Below are positions 25,515 through 34,614 of a stretch of 64,000 nt of DNA, in pieces. The notes beneath the pieces were generated by a model. The model saw only the letters and a program-made list of their open reading frames with translations. It was not told where the DNA came from and searched no databases. The stretch's first letter is position 1. Each line of letters begins with the position of its first letter. The stretch is taken from NCBI RefSeq assembly GCF_021390495.1, contig NZ_JAJEJP010000001.1, positions 248,001-312,000 on the forward strand, written 5' to 3'. Origin of the DNA: Paraburkholderia sp. ZP32-5. Its GTDB lineage: Bacteria; Pseudomonadota; Gammaproteobacteria; Burkholderiales; Burkholderiaceae. A program made the translations under genes and the position numbers.

Positions 25515-26914
25515 GCCTGCTCTCCCTGCGATTCGTTGGTTTTAGCGAGGCCCTTGAGGATCGTGTCGCGCCACGTGCCGTGCTGGTTCACGTACAGCCC
25601 TTCGTGGGTAAATTCGGTGCCGGTGATATTCGGCGCGATGCCGAGCAGCGTCGTACTCGCGGTCGCGCTGGTTTGCCACTTGTGATGACCGCGCGAGATA
25701 TCGCTCCAGCGTTCGAGCCGCGCCTGAAAGCCACGCTGCTGTTCGCGGAATTCGACGAGGTCATCGGGCGTGCCCATACCGGACACGTTGAAGAAGTCTT
25801 CGAACTGGCGGATGCGGCTTTCGCGATCCTTCGCCGATTCACCCTTCACGCCGATGCACTGGCTGATGATCTCGGTCTTGTTCCATGCAACCGGGCGCAC
25901 GATGCGCAACTGCGAGCTGATCTGATCCATGAAGAACAGGCTCGGATACACGTTCAGATTGCGCAGTCGATGCATCATCCATTCGGCTTTCTGCTGGCCG
26001 TGTGCTTCGACGAGACGCGGCATCACGCTCGTGTAGCCGGGGCGGACGTCCGGGTTCGGCATATCGCTGAACAGCACGCTATGGCCGTTTTTAAACGCGA
26101 ACCAGCCGTCGTCGGTTTCCGCGTCGCCCGCGCCGAGCTTGCTGTAATCGAGCGTGCCGCCCGGCGTGTCGCCTTTCTTCGCGTTCGATTCCTGGCGATG
26201 CTGGACCGTCGCGACGTAGTTGTAGTGCACGGTGCTCACGTGATAGCCGTCGAGACCGTTTTCGTTCTGCAGCTTCCAGTTGCCGTCGAACGTGTAGGTC
26301 GACTTGCCCGGCAGCACTTCGAGTTCGCCGGTCGGCGATTGCGCGACCATCATGTCGAAGAAGATGCGCGCGTCGCCCAGGTACTCTTCGAGCGTGTCGG
26401 TGCCGTCGACATCGAGGCTCACGAACACGAAGCCCTTGTAGCTCTCGATACGCGCCTTTTTCAGGCCCCGCACCGATTTGTCGAAGTCGTCGCAGTACTC
26501 GCCCGGGGCCTTCACCTTCACGAGGCGTCCGTCGCTCTTGTAGCACCACGCGTGGAACGGGCAGGTGAACGTCGACTGGTTGCCCTTGGTCATGCGCGTG
26601 AGCGTCGCGCCGCGATGCTGGCACGCGTTGATCATCGCGTTCAGATTGCCGGAGCCGTCGCGCGTGACGATCAGCGGCTGGCGGCCCGCGCGCATCGTGA
26701 TGAAATCGTTGTTGTTGGCGATTTCGCTTTCGTGGCACGCATAGATCCAGGCCTTCTCGAAGATGTGCTCCATCTCGAGCGAGAACAGCTCGGGTTCGGT
26801 AAACATCTCGCGGGCAATCCGGTACACGCCTTCCGCGGGCCGGAAGTCCACACAACCGCTGACGAATTCACTCCATTCGGAGGCGCTGCGCTTTTCGCTA
26901 ACCTTCTCGCTCAT
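25511..26914 (-). CDS. antA: Anthranilate 1,2-dioxygenase large subunit
   Basis: 467 residues. A Rieske [2Fe-2S] centre uses Cys98, His100, Cys118 and His121 (CQH...CPFH). The mononuclear iron site is in NGLDGYHVSTVHYNY. Long stretches match Pseudomonas AntA from memory (CHESEI, MRAGRQP, PFHAWCYKSDGRLVKVKAPGEY), which favours anthranilate over benzoate as substrate. The enzyme deaminates and decarboxylates anthranilate to catechol, feeding the beta-ketoadipate pathway. ATG 26914 is chosen; AGGAG lies 11 bases upstream, slightly far, and GTG 26926 is too close to it. Confidence 0.92.
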   Translation of the reverse strand: MSEKVSEKRSASEWSEFVSGCVDFRPAEGVYRIAREMFTEPELFSLEMEHIFEKAWIYACHESEIANNNDFITMRAGRQPLIVTRDGSGNLNAMINACQHRGATLTRMTKGNQSTFTCPFHAWCYKSDGRLVKVKAPGEYCDDFDKSVRGLKKARIESYKGFVFVSLDVDGTDTLEEYLGDARIFFDMMVAQSPTGELEVLPGKSTYTFDGNWKLQNENGLDGYHVSTVHYNYVATVQHRQESNAKKGDTPGGTLDYSKLGAGDAETDDGWFAFKNGHSVLFSDMPNPDVRPGYTSVMPRLVEAHGQQKAEWMMHRLRNLNVYPSLFFMDQISSQLRIVRPVAWNKTEIISQCIGVKGESAKDRESRIRQFEDFFNVSGMGTPDDLVEFREQQRGFQARLERWSDISRGHHKWQTSATASTTLLGIAPNITGTEFTHEGLYVNQHGTWRDTILKGLAKTNESQGEQA

Positions 26915-26957
26915 GATGTGTCCCACTCCTTGTTCAATCGTTTGAATATCGATGGAC

Positions 26958-26977
26958 CCGATTGAATACCCAATCGG
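26958..26977. promoter_or_regulatory. Palindrome upstream of antA
   Basis: Perfect 7-bp arms CCGATTG/CAATCGG with a 6-base spacer, centred about 54 bases before antA. A second palindrome, TTCAA-TCGT-TTGAA, lies at 26933-26946. Either could be an operator or part of a leader structure. Confidence 0.4.
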
Positions 26978-26986
26978 CGGGGCGAA

Positions 26987-27014
26987 CTATCCAGTCAGTT
27001 GGCATTTGCTATCC
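26987..27014. promoter_or_regulatory. Direct CTATCC repeats, candidate AraC/XylS activator site for antABC
   Basis: CTATCC occurs at 26987-26992 and 27009-27014, exactly 22 bases apart. AraC/XylS activators typically bind two direct half-sites about two helical turns apart upstream of the -35. The position, 75-100 bases before antA, fits. Confidence 0.4.
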
Positions 27015-27287
27015 GATTAATGCGGCCGGCCCGGCGGGGCGGTTGCATAGTCAGCCGGCATGACTGTCGCGATGGCCGGATCGGCTTGACTGGCGGGCGT
27101 CACGCGGATTTCGCGCCGACCATGCGCGCGGCATTGGGGCAAACCCGCAAAATAGGTCTATTCGGCCGTTTGTGGGGCGGTGGCGTCTGCTACGCTAACG
27201 GTTCACAGGTTGCGATCCTGGGGTAATTACCGAGGCGCGGCCGTTTCTTTACGCGCGTGGTGCAGCGCCTTGCAGAACGAACAGCGA

Positions 27288-28820
27288 ATGGTGACGCGTC
27301 GACCGAACGCCGTGATTGCGATCAGCATCGTGCTAGCGGGCGCGATTCTGGCGATCGCCGTTTTGCTGCTCGCGCAGATGCGCGATGACGCGCTGCGGCG
27401 CGCGCAGGACGCGGTCTTCAACGTGTCGCTGCTGGTCGAACGCGACGTGTCGCGCAATCTGGAGATCTACGATCTGTCGCTGCGCGCGGTGATCGACGGG
27501 CTGAACCAGCCGGGCGTGCTCGAACTGCCGCCGAAAATCCGCCAGATGGTGCTGTTCGACGGCTCGATCAGCGCGAAGGACATGGGCTCGGTGTTCGTGC
27601 TCGACGAACACGGCAACGTGCGCTTCGATTCGCGCGAACTGGTGGCAACGCCGCTCAATCTCGCCAATCGCGACTACTTCAAGGTGCAGCGCGATTCGCC
27701 CGACGCGGGCCTTTTCATCAGCCATCCGTTCAACCCGAGTGGCCGCGAAGAGGACTTGCGGATCGCGCTGAGCCGGCGCATTTCGCGGCCGGACGGCAGC
27801 TTCGGCGGCGTGGTGGTCGGCACGTTGCGCCTCACCTATTTTCACCGGCTGTTTGACGGCATGAAGCTCGGGCCGAGCGGCTCGATGGCGCTGATGCTCG
27901 CCGACGGCACGATGCTGATGCGCCGTCCGTACGATCCGAAAACGATCGGCATCAACCTGACCGGCACCGCGAACTACACGCGTTTCGTGCAGCGGCCGAG
28001 CGGCGACTTCTTCGGCACGGCGGCGATCGATCACGTCGAGCGCTGGTACGCGTTCCGCCATATCGACGCCTATCCGCTAATCCTCGACGTCGCGCTGTCG
28101 ACGCGCGATATCTACGTGCAGTGGCGGCGGCGCGCATGGATCATCGGCACGCTGATCGGCGCGCTCGACCTGACGATCATCGCGCTCGCGATCCTGTTTT
28201 CGCAGCAATTGCGGCGCCGCCGCGAGGCCGAGGAAGAACTGCACGAACTCGCGCGCACCGACGGGCTGACCGGGCTGAACAACCGCCGCAGTTTCGAGGA
28301 GCATCTGAACGAAGAGTGGCGCCGCGCGCAGCGTAACGGCTGGCCGCTGTCGCTGCTGCTGATCGACGTCGACTACTTCAAAAACTTCAACGATCTGTAC
28401 GGCCATCCAGCGGGCGACGAAGCGCTGATCGGCGTGGCGCGCTGCATCGCCGACGGCATCCGGCGTCCCGGCGATACCGCCGCGCGCTACGGCGGCGAGG
28501 AGTTCGCGGTGTTGCTGCCGGATACCGACGAGGCGGGCGCGCTGTGCATCGCCGGGAAAATTCGCGCGGCGGTCGAGGGACTGCAGTGCCGCCATGTGGC
28601 GAGCGCGCATCACGTGCTGACGGTCAGCGTCGGCGCGGCGACCGCGCACGGCCTCGCGATCGCGACGTATCGCGCGCTGGTCGATGCCGCCGACGAAGCG
28701 CTGTACCACGCGAAAGACGCCGGACGTAACCGCGTGATGAGCTATCTCGCGAGTGCGGATGACGCTCATGCCGAGGGCGACGCCGTTACACCGGATATCA
28801 ACCGGCGGGGCGCCGATTGA
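27288..28820 (+). CDS. Diguanylate cyclase with periplasmic sensor domain
   Basis: 510 residues. TM1 at about 8-28, an extracytoplasmic dCache/PDC-like domain (about 30-290), TM2 near 290-312, then a GGDEF domain. The active-site motif is GGEEF at 402-406, with an RPGD inhibitory-site motif five residues before it. It should make c-di-GMP from GTP in response to an external ligand, with product feedback. ATG 27288 is chosen because it begins just before the first hydrophobic segment; a frame open to 27180 would add an unlikely leader. It is divergent from antABC. Confidence 0.88.
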   Translation: MVTRRPNAVIAISIVLAGAILAIAVLLLAQMRDDALRRAQDAVFNVSLLVERDVSRNLEIYDLSLRAVIDGLNQPGVLELPPKIRQMVLFDGSISAKDMGSVFVLDEHGNVRFDSRELVATPLNLANRDYFKVQRDSPDAGLFISHPFNPSGREEDLRIALSRRISRPDGSFGGVVVGTLRLTYFHRLFDGMKLGPSGSMALMLADGTMLMRRPYDPKTIGINLTGTANYTRFVQRPSGDFFGTAAIDHVERWYAFRHIDAYPLILDVALSTRDIYVQWRRRAWIIGTLIGALDLTIIALAILFSQQLRRRREAEEELHELARTDGLTGLNNRRSFEEHLNEEWRRAQRNGWPLSLLLIDVDYFKNFNDLYGHPAGDEALIGVARCIADGIRRPGDTAARYGGEEFAVLLPDTDEAGALCIAGKIRAAVEGLQCRHVASAHHVLTVSVGAATAHGLAIATYRALVDAADEALYHAKDAGRNRVMSYLASADDAHAEGDAVTPDINRRGAD

Positions 28821-29035
28821 CGCACGCGTCGGCCCACTTAGTGGGCAGCGCTGGCGCGACCGGTGCGACATCGCGCTTTGCAACCCGGCTTTGCACTCCA
28901 GCTTTTCGCGCCGGCTTTTCAACTCCGCTTGTCAGTCCTTATTGCTCTTCGTAAACTCGCGCGTAACCTGCCGGCCGCTACGCGATAACGCGTAAGCCGC
29001 GCCCCACGCGCCGACCCAAGAGGAGAACCCCCGCG

Positions 29036-30340
29036 ATGGCCGAATCCTATTTCCCCCGCTGGCGCCGCCAGCCCGCCGCCGCCGAGGGCAGCATCGTCGG
29101 CATCGACGAACGGCTCGGGTGGCCGCAGATGTTCGCGATGGGCATCCAGCACGTCGTCGCGATGTTCGGCTCAACGGTGCTCGCGCCGCTGCTGATGGGC
29201 TTCGATCCCAATCTGTGCATCTTCATGTCGGGGATCGGCACGCTGCTGTTCTTCGTGCTGGTGGGCGGGCGCGTGCCGAGCTATCTCGGTTCGAGCTTTG
29301 CGTTCATCGGCCTCGTGATCGCGGTGACCGGCTACGGCGGCCACGGCACGAATCCGAATATTCCGGTCGCGCTGGGCGGCATCATCGCGTGCGGCGTCGT
29401 GTATGGCGTGATCGGCCTGATCGTGTCGGCGGTCGGCACGCGCTGGATCGAAACGCTGATGCCGCCGGTCGTGACCGGCGCGATCGTCTGCGTGATCGGC
29501 CTGAATCTCGCGCCGATCGCCGTGCATGGCGTGAGCGGCAGCAACTTCGATTCGTGGATGGCGCTCGTGACGGTGCTGTGCGTCGGCGCGGTCGCGGTGT
29601 TCGCGCGCGGCATGCTGCAGCGTCTGTTGATCCTGATCGGCCTCCTGGTCGCCTACGTGATCTACGCGATCGTGACCAATGGCCTCGGCATGGGCAAGCC
29701 GATCGATTTCTCGATTGTCGCGAACGCCGCCTGGTTCGGCATGCCGCACTTCACGTCGCCGGTGTTCGATCCGCACGCGATGACGCTGCTCGCGCCGATC
29801 GCGGTGATTCTCGTCGCCGAAAATCTCGGCCACATCAAGGCGGTCAGTGCGATGACCGGGCAGAACCTCGACCGCTATATCGGCCGCGCGTTTCTCGGCG
29901 ATGCGCTCGCGACCATCGTGTCCGGCTTCGCGGGCGGCACCGGCGTCACGACCTACGCGGAGAACATCGGCGTGATGGCGGTGACGAAGATCTACTCGAC
30001 GCTGGTGTTCGTGATCGCCGCGGTGATCGCGCTGGTGCTCGGCTTCTCGCCGAAGTTCGGCGCGGTGATCCAGACGATTCCGGGGCCGGTGCTGGGCGGC
30101 GTGTCGATCGTCGTGTTCGGGCTGATCGCGGTGACCGGCGCGCGCATCTGGGTCGTCAACAAGGTGGACTTCTCGAATAACCGCAATCTGATCGTCGCCG
30201 CCGTGACGCTCGTGCTCGGCGCCGGCGACTTCTCGCTGAAGCTCGGCGGCTTCGGGCTCGGCGGGATCGGCACCGCGACGTTCGGCGCGATCATCCTCTA
30301 TGCGCTGCTGAGAAGGAATCCGCAGGGGCCGGTGGCCTGA
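29036..30340 (+). CDS. NCS2-family nucleobase permease (uracil/xanthine type, UraA/RutG-like)
   Basis: 434 residues with 12-14 membrane segments. Hallmarks are IQHVVAMFGSTVLAPLLMGFDPN near residue 40, the transport motif around VAENLGHIKAVSAMTGQNL (about 260-280), and GGTGVTTYAENIGVMA (about 300). The AENxG context fits the uracil branch (UraA, PyrP, RutG). GAGGAGAA nine bases before the ATG. No pyrimidine-degradation genes are adjacent. Confidence 0.88.
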   Translation: MAESYFPRWRRQPAAAEGSIVGIDERLGWPQMFAMGIQHVVAMFGSTVLAPLLMGFDPNLCIFMSGIGTLLFFVLVGGRVPSYLGSSFAFIGLVIAVTGYGGHGTNPNIPVALGGIIACGVVYGVIGLIVSAVGTRWIETLMPPVVTGAIVCVIGLNLAPIAVHGVSGSNFDSWMALVTVLCVGAVAVFARGMLQRLLILIGLLVAYVIYAIVTNGLGMGKPIDFSIVANAAWFGMPHFTSPVFDPHAMTLLAPIAVILVAENLGHIKAVSAMTGQNLDRYIGRAFLGDALATIVSGFAGGTGVTTYAENIGVMAVTKIYSTLVFVIAAVIALVLGFSPKFGAVIQTIPGPVLGGVSIVVFGLIAVTGARIWVVNKVDFSNNRNLIVAAVTLVLGAGDFSLKLGGFGLGGIGTATFGAIILYALLRRNPQGPVA

Positions 30341-30364
30341 GGGTGCGCGTGAGCGGCGAGCCTG

Positions 30365-32020
30365 CTACCGCTTGCGCGCGGTCAGCGCCGTCTCCGACAG
30401 GTCCACTTCGCGCATCAGCTTGTTCAGCGTCTCGTCGTTGATCTGCTGCGTGCCGCGCAGATCGAGCAGCGCGCGGCGCTCGGCGCGCATCGCCGCGAGC
30501 TTCATGCGGAATTCGAGCGCGTCGGCGCGGCGCGCGAGTTCGCGCCGTTCCTGTTCGTCATCGAGCGTCGCGAGACGGCGGCGGTACACGTCCATCACTC
30601 GCGCGGTCACATCGGCCGCATACGCCGCCGCCGATTCTTCGAGGTCCGCGCACTCGGTATCGTGGATGTCGTCGACCGCGCGAATCGCCGCCTGCGCGGC
30701 CAGCGTGCGCGCGAGCGCTTCCTCGGCGGCGTGTGGATCCTTGCCGCGCCGCCAGCCGCGCAGCAACAGCGGCAATGCGCCGACCGCGACCAGCAGCGAC
30801 AGCAGGATCACGCCCGACGCGATGAAGATCGCGACATCGCGTCCCGGCAGCGGCGTGCCGTCCGGCAGCAGTTCGGGCAGCGACAGCACGCCCGCGAGCG
30901 TCACCGCGCCGCGCACGCCGGCCACCGTCGTCACCGACACCATGCGCAGCCCCGGCACGGCGTTCGCGACGCCGTGCTTCGCCGCGCCGCGGCTCGCGAA
31001 CCAGCGCAGCAGCCATACCCACACGAAGCGCATCGCATACAGCGCAATCGCGACCGCGACGATATAGCCGATCAACAGGCCGACCTGCGCGTCGCTGGTT
31101 TCGTGCGCGTCGAGCAGCGCGCTGCCGAGAATGTGCGGAAACTGCAGCCCGAGCATGATGAACACCATGCCGTTGAACACGAACTCGATCATCGTCCAGG
31201 TGTTGCTCGCGCGCACCCGCGACGACACCTGCCACGCGTTCGCGACGCTTGCGTAGTTCATCGTCATGCCGGCCGACACCGCGGCGAGGATACCCGACAG
31301 CTCGAAGCGCTCGGCGCTCAGATAGGCGGCGAACGGAATCAGCAGCGTCATCACGACGCCGGGTGCCGGGTCGCCTTCTTCGGCGAGATTCAGAAAACGC
31401 GTGGACACGAAACTGAACAGCGCGCTCACCGCCGCGCCGACCGCGAGGCCGCCCACCGCGATGATCACGAAGCTGATCGACGCCTCGCGCAGCGAAAACG
31501 CGCCGGTCAGCGCGGCGGCGATCGCAAACTTCAGCGCGACGAGACCCGACGCGTCGTTCATCAGCGCCTCGCCTTCGAGGATGTGCATCAGATGCCCCGG
31601 AATCTTGCCCTTGCCGGCGATGCCGGACAGCGCGACCGCGTCGGTCGGCGACAGCACGGCGGCGAGTGCGAACGCGACCGGCAACGAGATCTGCGGCACG
31701 AGTGCATGCACGAAATAGCCGACCACCAGCACGGTCATGAACACGAGCCCGAGTGCGAGCATCAGGATCGCGCGGCGCGCCATGAAGAATTCGCGCTTCG
31801 GGATGCGCCAGCCATCCGCGAACAGCAGCGGCGGGATGAACAGCAGCATGAAGATTTCCGGATCGAACTTCACGTGCAGATCGAGCCGTGGCCACGCGAG
31901 CAGCGCGCCGATCGCGATCTGCGCAAGCGGCAGCGGCAGCCTGAACGGCAGCGTGCGGCTCAGGATGCCGGACGCCGCGACCGCGAGCAGCAGAATCAGG
32001 ACGGTGAAGACAATTTCCAT
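30365..32020 (-). CDS. CPA1-family Na+/H+ antiporter
   Basis: 551 residues. About 12 membrane helices lie in residues 1-410, including FIPPLLFADGWRIP and the ALSPTDAVALSGI ion-binding helix with its conserved Asp, then EGEALMNDASGLVALK. The C-terminal 130 residues are a charged cytoplasmic coiled-coil-like tail. Exchanges cytosolic Na+ or K+ for protons. ATG 32020 opens directly into the first helix; the frame stays open to 32299 but that extension looks non-coding. Convergent with the permease gene. Confidence 0.87.
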   Translation of the reverse strand: MEIVFTVLILLLAVAASGILSRTLPFRLPLPLAQIAIGALLAWPRLDLHVKFDPEIFMLLFIPPLLFADGWRIPKREFFMARRAILMLALGLVFMTVLVVGYFVHALVPQISLPVAFALAAVLSPTDAVALSGIAGKGKIPGHLMHILEGEALMNDASGLVALKFAIAAALTGAFSLREASISFVIIAVGGLAVGAAVSALFSFVSTRFLNLAEEGDPAPGVVMTLLIPFAAYLSAERFELSGILAAVSAGMTMNYASVANAWQVSSRVRASNTWTMIEFVFNGMVFIMLGLQFPHILGSALLDAHETSDAQVGLLIGYIVAVAIALYAMRFVWVWLLRWFASRGAAKHGVANAVPGLRMVSVTTVAGVRGAVTLAGVLSLPELLPDGTPLPGRDVAIFIASGVILLSLLVAVGALPLLLRGWRRGKDPHAAEEALARTLAAQAAIRAVDDIHDTECADLEESAAAYAADVTARVMDVYRRRLATLDDEQERRELARRADALEFRMKLAAMRAERRALLDLRGTQQINDETLNKLMREVDLSETALTARKR

Positions 32021-32459
32021 CGGATGTTCCGGGCGGATGAAGGGGTTGCTTTGGAGAACGGCGCGGCGTGTATCGCTTGCGTGATCGAAGCCGCTGATGC
32101 CAGGCGCTGAGGCAAGGCGCCGCGACGCGCAGGGTCGAGTGTAGCCCGGCGGCGCGCGCCGCTTGCCGCCGCGTTCGCACAACGCGTGTGCGTGGCTTGT
32201 GTCACGTGCGGTGCTCACGCCGCGCGCGATCCATTGCTGCTGGGCCGTTTGCATCATCGCGCACCGAAACGGTGCGGCCCGTGCCCGCGCGCGGCCCACG
32301 CGCGGTGCAGCCGGTGCCGAGTTCGCGCATCAAATGCCGTGCTATGTGCGCCAGCGTGCGCATGGAGCTTGCTTAACTCTGATCAATAACGCACATTTTT
32401 AGAACCGCCGCCTGTCCGTCTCCCGCTCGGAGCGGCCGGTTCCTGCGTGAGGGGATTGG
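32021..32459. other. Divergent intergenic region, 439 bp
   Basis: GC-rich region between the antiporter and the EAL gene. Short open frames run through it on both strands, but none has a ribosome-binding site or recognisable product. No clear repeat or terminator. Confidence 0.45.
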
Positions 32460-33728
32460 ATGACGATTGCGCAACAGGACAGAGCGGCGAGCGCGCCGCA
32501 CGGCTTCGAGGTCGAAGTGGCCTCGGGGCTTCATCGCTATTCGGTGCAGCATGGCGAGCTGACGCTCACGAGCGTTTTCCAGCCGATTTTCAGCCTGTCG
32601 CATATGCGGGCGGTCGGCTATGAGGGACTGCTGCGCGCGCACGACGTGCTCGACCGCGCGGTGTCGCCGCTCGACGTGTTCGGCGAAGCCGCGCGCGTCG
32701 GCGAAGCGCTGCAACTCGACCGGCTCGCGCAGACGCTGCATCTGGAAAACTTCAGGATGCTCGGCGCCGAGCGCGAATGGCTGTTTTTGAACGTGAACCC
32801 CGGCGTGCTGCTCGATCCGTATCTGGCGGCGGCCCTGCTCGCGAATCTGCGGCGGCTCGATCTGTCGCCGCGGCGCGTCGTGCTCGAAGTCCTCGAGCAG
32901 CGCGCTGAAGATATCGACCGTCTCGCGGATGCGGTGCGTGAGTTTCGCGAGCGCGGCTTCCTGATCGCGCTCGACGATTTCGGCGCCGGCCATTCGAATA
33001 TCGAGCGGATCTGGCAACTGAATCCCGATATCGTGAAGCTCGACCGCATCATGCTGTCGCACGGCGGACATCATGCCGATATGACGACGATCCTGCCGGG
33101 ACTGGTGGCGATGCTGCACGAGGCCGGCAAGCTCGTGCTGATCGAAGGTGTCGAGACCGAGCACGAAGCGCAGATGGCGCTCGCCTGCAATGCGGACTTT
33201 GTGCAGGGTTTTTTCTTCGGCCGGCCGAATCCGGGACCCGCCGACGCGGTGCACGCGGCGGCCTGCATCGGCGAAGTCACCGAGCGTTATCGCGAGCATG
33301 CCGAAGCGCGCGAGCGCCGTGGCGCGAGCCGTCTCGCTCCGTATCTGCGCGCGTTCGAGCGCGCCGCCGAACGGCTGGCCGCAGGCGAACCGCTCGACGA
33401 AGTGTGCTGGAATTTCCTTGCGCTCGATCACGCGGCGCGCTGCTTCTTGCTCGATGCGAAGGGGCGCCAGGCGGGCCGCAATGTCGTGTTGCGCGCCGAT
33501 CGCGCCGCGCATGAAACGCGCTTTTTGCCGCTCGCGGACGCGCAGGGGGCGAACTGGCTGCGGCGCCCGTATTTCAGCGCCGCGATCAATGCGCCGGAAC
33601 GCGTGCATGTGACGCAGCCGTATCTGTCGATCAACGAGGCGTTGCCGTGCGTGACGTTGTCGATGGCGACGCGCGTCGGCGAGCAGCTCTGCGTGCTGTG
33701 CGGCGATATCGACTGGGTCGACGAGTAG
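32460..33728 (+). CDS. EAL-domain c-di-GMP phosphodiesterase with C-terminal sensory region
   Basis: 422 residues. The EAL domain (about 30-265) has the signature as EGL (GYEGLLR), keeping the catalytic Glu. Other metal and catalytic positions look intact: Asn in LNVNP, Glu in LEVLEQ, DDFGAGHSN, Lys in VKLDR, IEGVE and VQGFFFGRP. The remaining 150 residues (about 280-422) resemble a PAS/GAF-like ligand domain as in YkuI-type proteins. It probably hydrolyses c-di-GMP to pGpG. No membrane segment. GAGGGG lies before the ATG. Confidence 0.87.
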   Translation: MTIAQQDRAASAPHGFEVEVASGLHRYSVQHGELTLTSVFQPIFSLSHMRAVGYEGLLRAHDVLDRAVSPLDVFGEAARVGEALQLDRLAQTLHLENFRMLGAEREWLFLNVNPGVLLDPYLAAALLANLRRLDLSPRRVVLEVLEQRAEDIDRLADAVREFRERGFLIALDDFGAGHSNIERIWQLNPDIVKLDRIMLSHGGHHADMTTILPGLVAMLHEAGKLVLIEGVETEHEAQMALACNADFVQGFFFGRPNPGPADAVHAAACIGEVTERYREHAEARERRGASRLAPYLRAFERAAERLAAGEPLDEVCWNFLALDHAARCFLLDAKGRQAGRNVVLRADRAAHETRFLPLADAQGANWLRRPYFSAAINAPERVHVTQPYLSINEALPCVTLSMATRVGEQLCVLCGDIDWVDE

Positions 33729-33798
33729 CAGGACGAGTAGCTCGACGGGTGGCGCGGTTCTGCGATGATGTCGTTTTCAACGACACCGGGTTGGCTTC

Positions 33799-34512
33799 AT
33801 GTCCGTGCTGCTGGAAGTGATTGCGACGACCGTCGCCGATGCGCGCGCCGCCGAACAGGCCGGCGCCGACCGTCTCGAACTCGTGACTGCGATGGGCGAG
33901 GGCGGCCTGACGCCGAGCGTCGGCTTGATCGAGGCCGTCGTCGTCGCGGTGCAAATTCCCGTCAACGTGATCGTGCGGCCGCATAGCCGCTCGTTTGTCT
34001 ACGATGCCGACGACTATGCGGTGATGCAGCGCGACATCCGCGCGGTGAAGGCGGCGGGCGCGAACGGCATCGTGATCGGCATGCTCGACGCGCATCGCGC
34101 GATCGACCGCGAAGCGCTGAAGCGTGCCTGCGATGCCGCCGACGGATTGGCGATCACGTTCCATCGCGCGTTCGATGAAACGCGCGATCTGCGCGAAGCG
34201 CTCGACGTGCTGCTCGATTTCGATGCGGTGACCAACGTGCTGACGTCGGGCGGAAAGCCGTCGGTGCTGCAAGCGGAAACGATGATCGGTGAGCTGGTGC
34301 GGCAAGCGTCCGGTTCGCGCTGCACGATACTCGCGGGCGCGGGTTTGACGATCGATGCGGTGGCGGGTTTTGTGGCCGCGACTGGTGTCGAAGCCGTGCA
34401 TTTCGGCTCGGGCGTGCGTGTGGACGGCAACGGCCTCGCGCCCGTTGACCCTGCGAAGGTCGCGAAGGTGAGGGCGCTGCTCGATGCGACCGACAGTGCG
34501 ACGGCGCGCTGA
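33799..34512 (+). CDS. cutC: CutC family protein
   Basis: 237 residues, a TIM-barrel protein. Family blocks are LEVIATTVADARAAEQAGADRLEL at the N-terminus, MGEGGLTPS, VIVRPHSRSFVYD and the central ITFHRAFDE, followed by VLTSGG. CutC has been linked to copper homeostasis in bacteria, although the molecular function remains disputed. ATG 33799 follows the EAL gene by 70 bases. A strong terminator follows. Confidence 0.9.
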   Translation: MSVLLEVIATTVADARAAEQAGADRLELVTAMGEGGLTPSVGLIEAVVVAVQIPVNVIVRPHSRSFVYDADDYAVMQRDIRAVKAAGANGIVIGMLDAHRAIDREALKRACDAADGLAITFHRAFDETRDLREALDVLLDFDAVTNVLTSGGKPSVLQAETMIGELVRQASGSRCTILAGAGLTIDAVAGFVAATGVEAVHFGSGVRVDGNGLAPVDPAKVAKVRALLDATDSATAR

Positions 34513-34534
34513 CGTGTAAAGCTCACGGCTGAAA

Positions 34535-34572
34535 AAAAAGCCGCTTCGGCATTGAAACCGAAGCGGCTTTTT
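34535..34572. terminator. Bidirectional terminator between cutC and the indolepyruvate oxidoreductase gene
   Basis: A perfect 15-bp stem AAAAAGCCGCTTCGG/CCGAAGCGGCTTTTT with an 8-base loop, between convergent genes. Confidence 0.92.
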
Positions 34573-34614
34573 GCAAGAGCATCATGTCGCGACATCGACT
34601 GCCGCGAACGGTTT

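Larger units (their letters stand above)
26915..27287. other. Divergent promoter region of antABC and the diguanylate cyclase, 373 bp
   Basis: It contains two palindromes and a pair of direct hexamers (listed separately) in the 100 bases upstream of antA. The half towards the cyclase holds nothing I recognise. Confidence 0.5.

Noticed and set aside
23982..26914. Benzoate dioxygenase benABC instead of antABC
   Set aside because: AntA blocks recalled from Pseudomonas match over long stretches, and no benD/cat genes follow. Substrate assays would still be needed for certainty.
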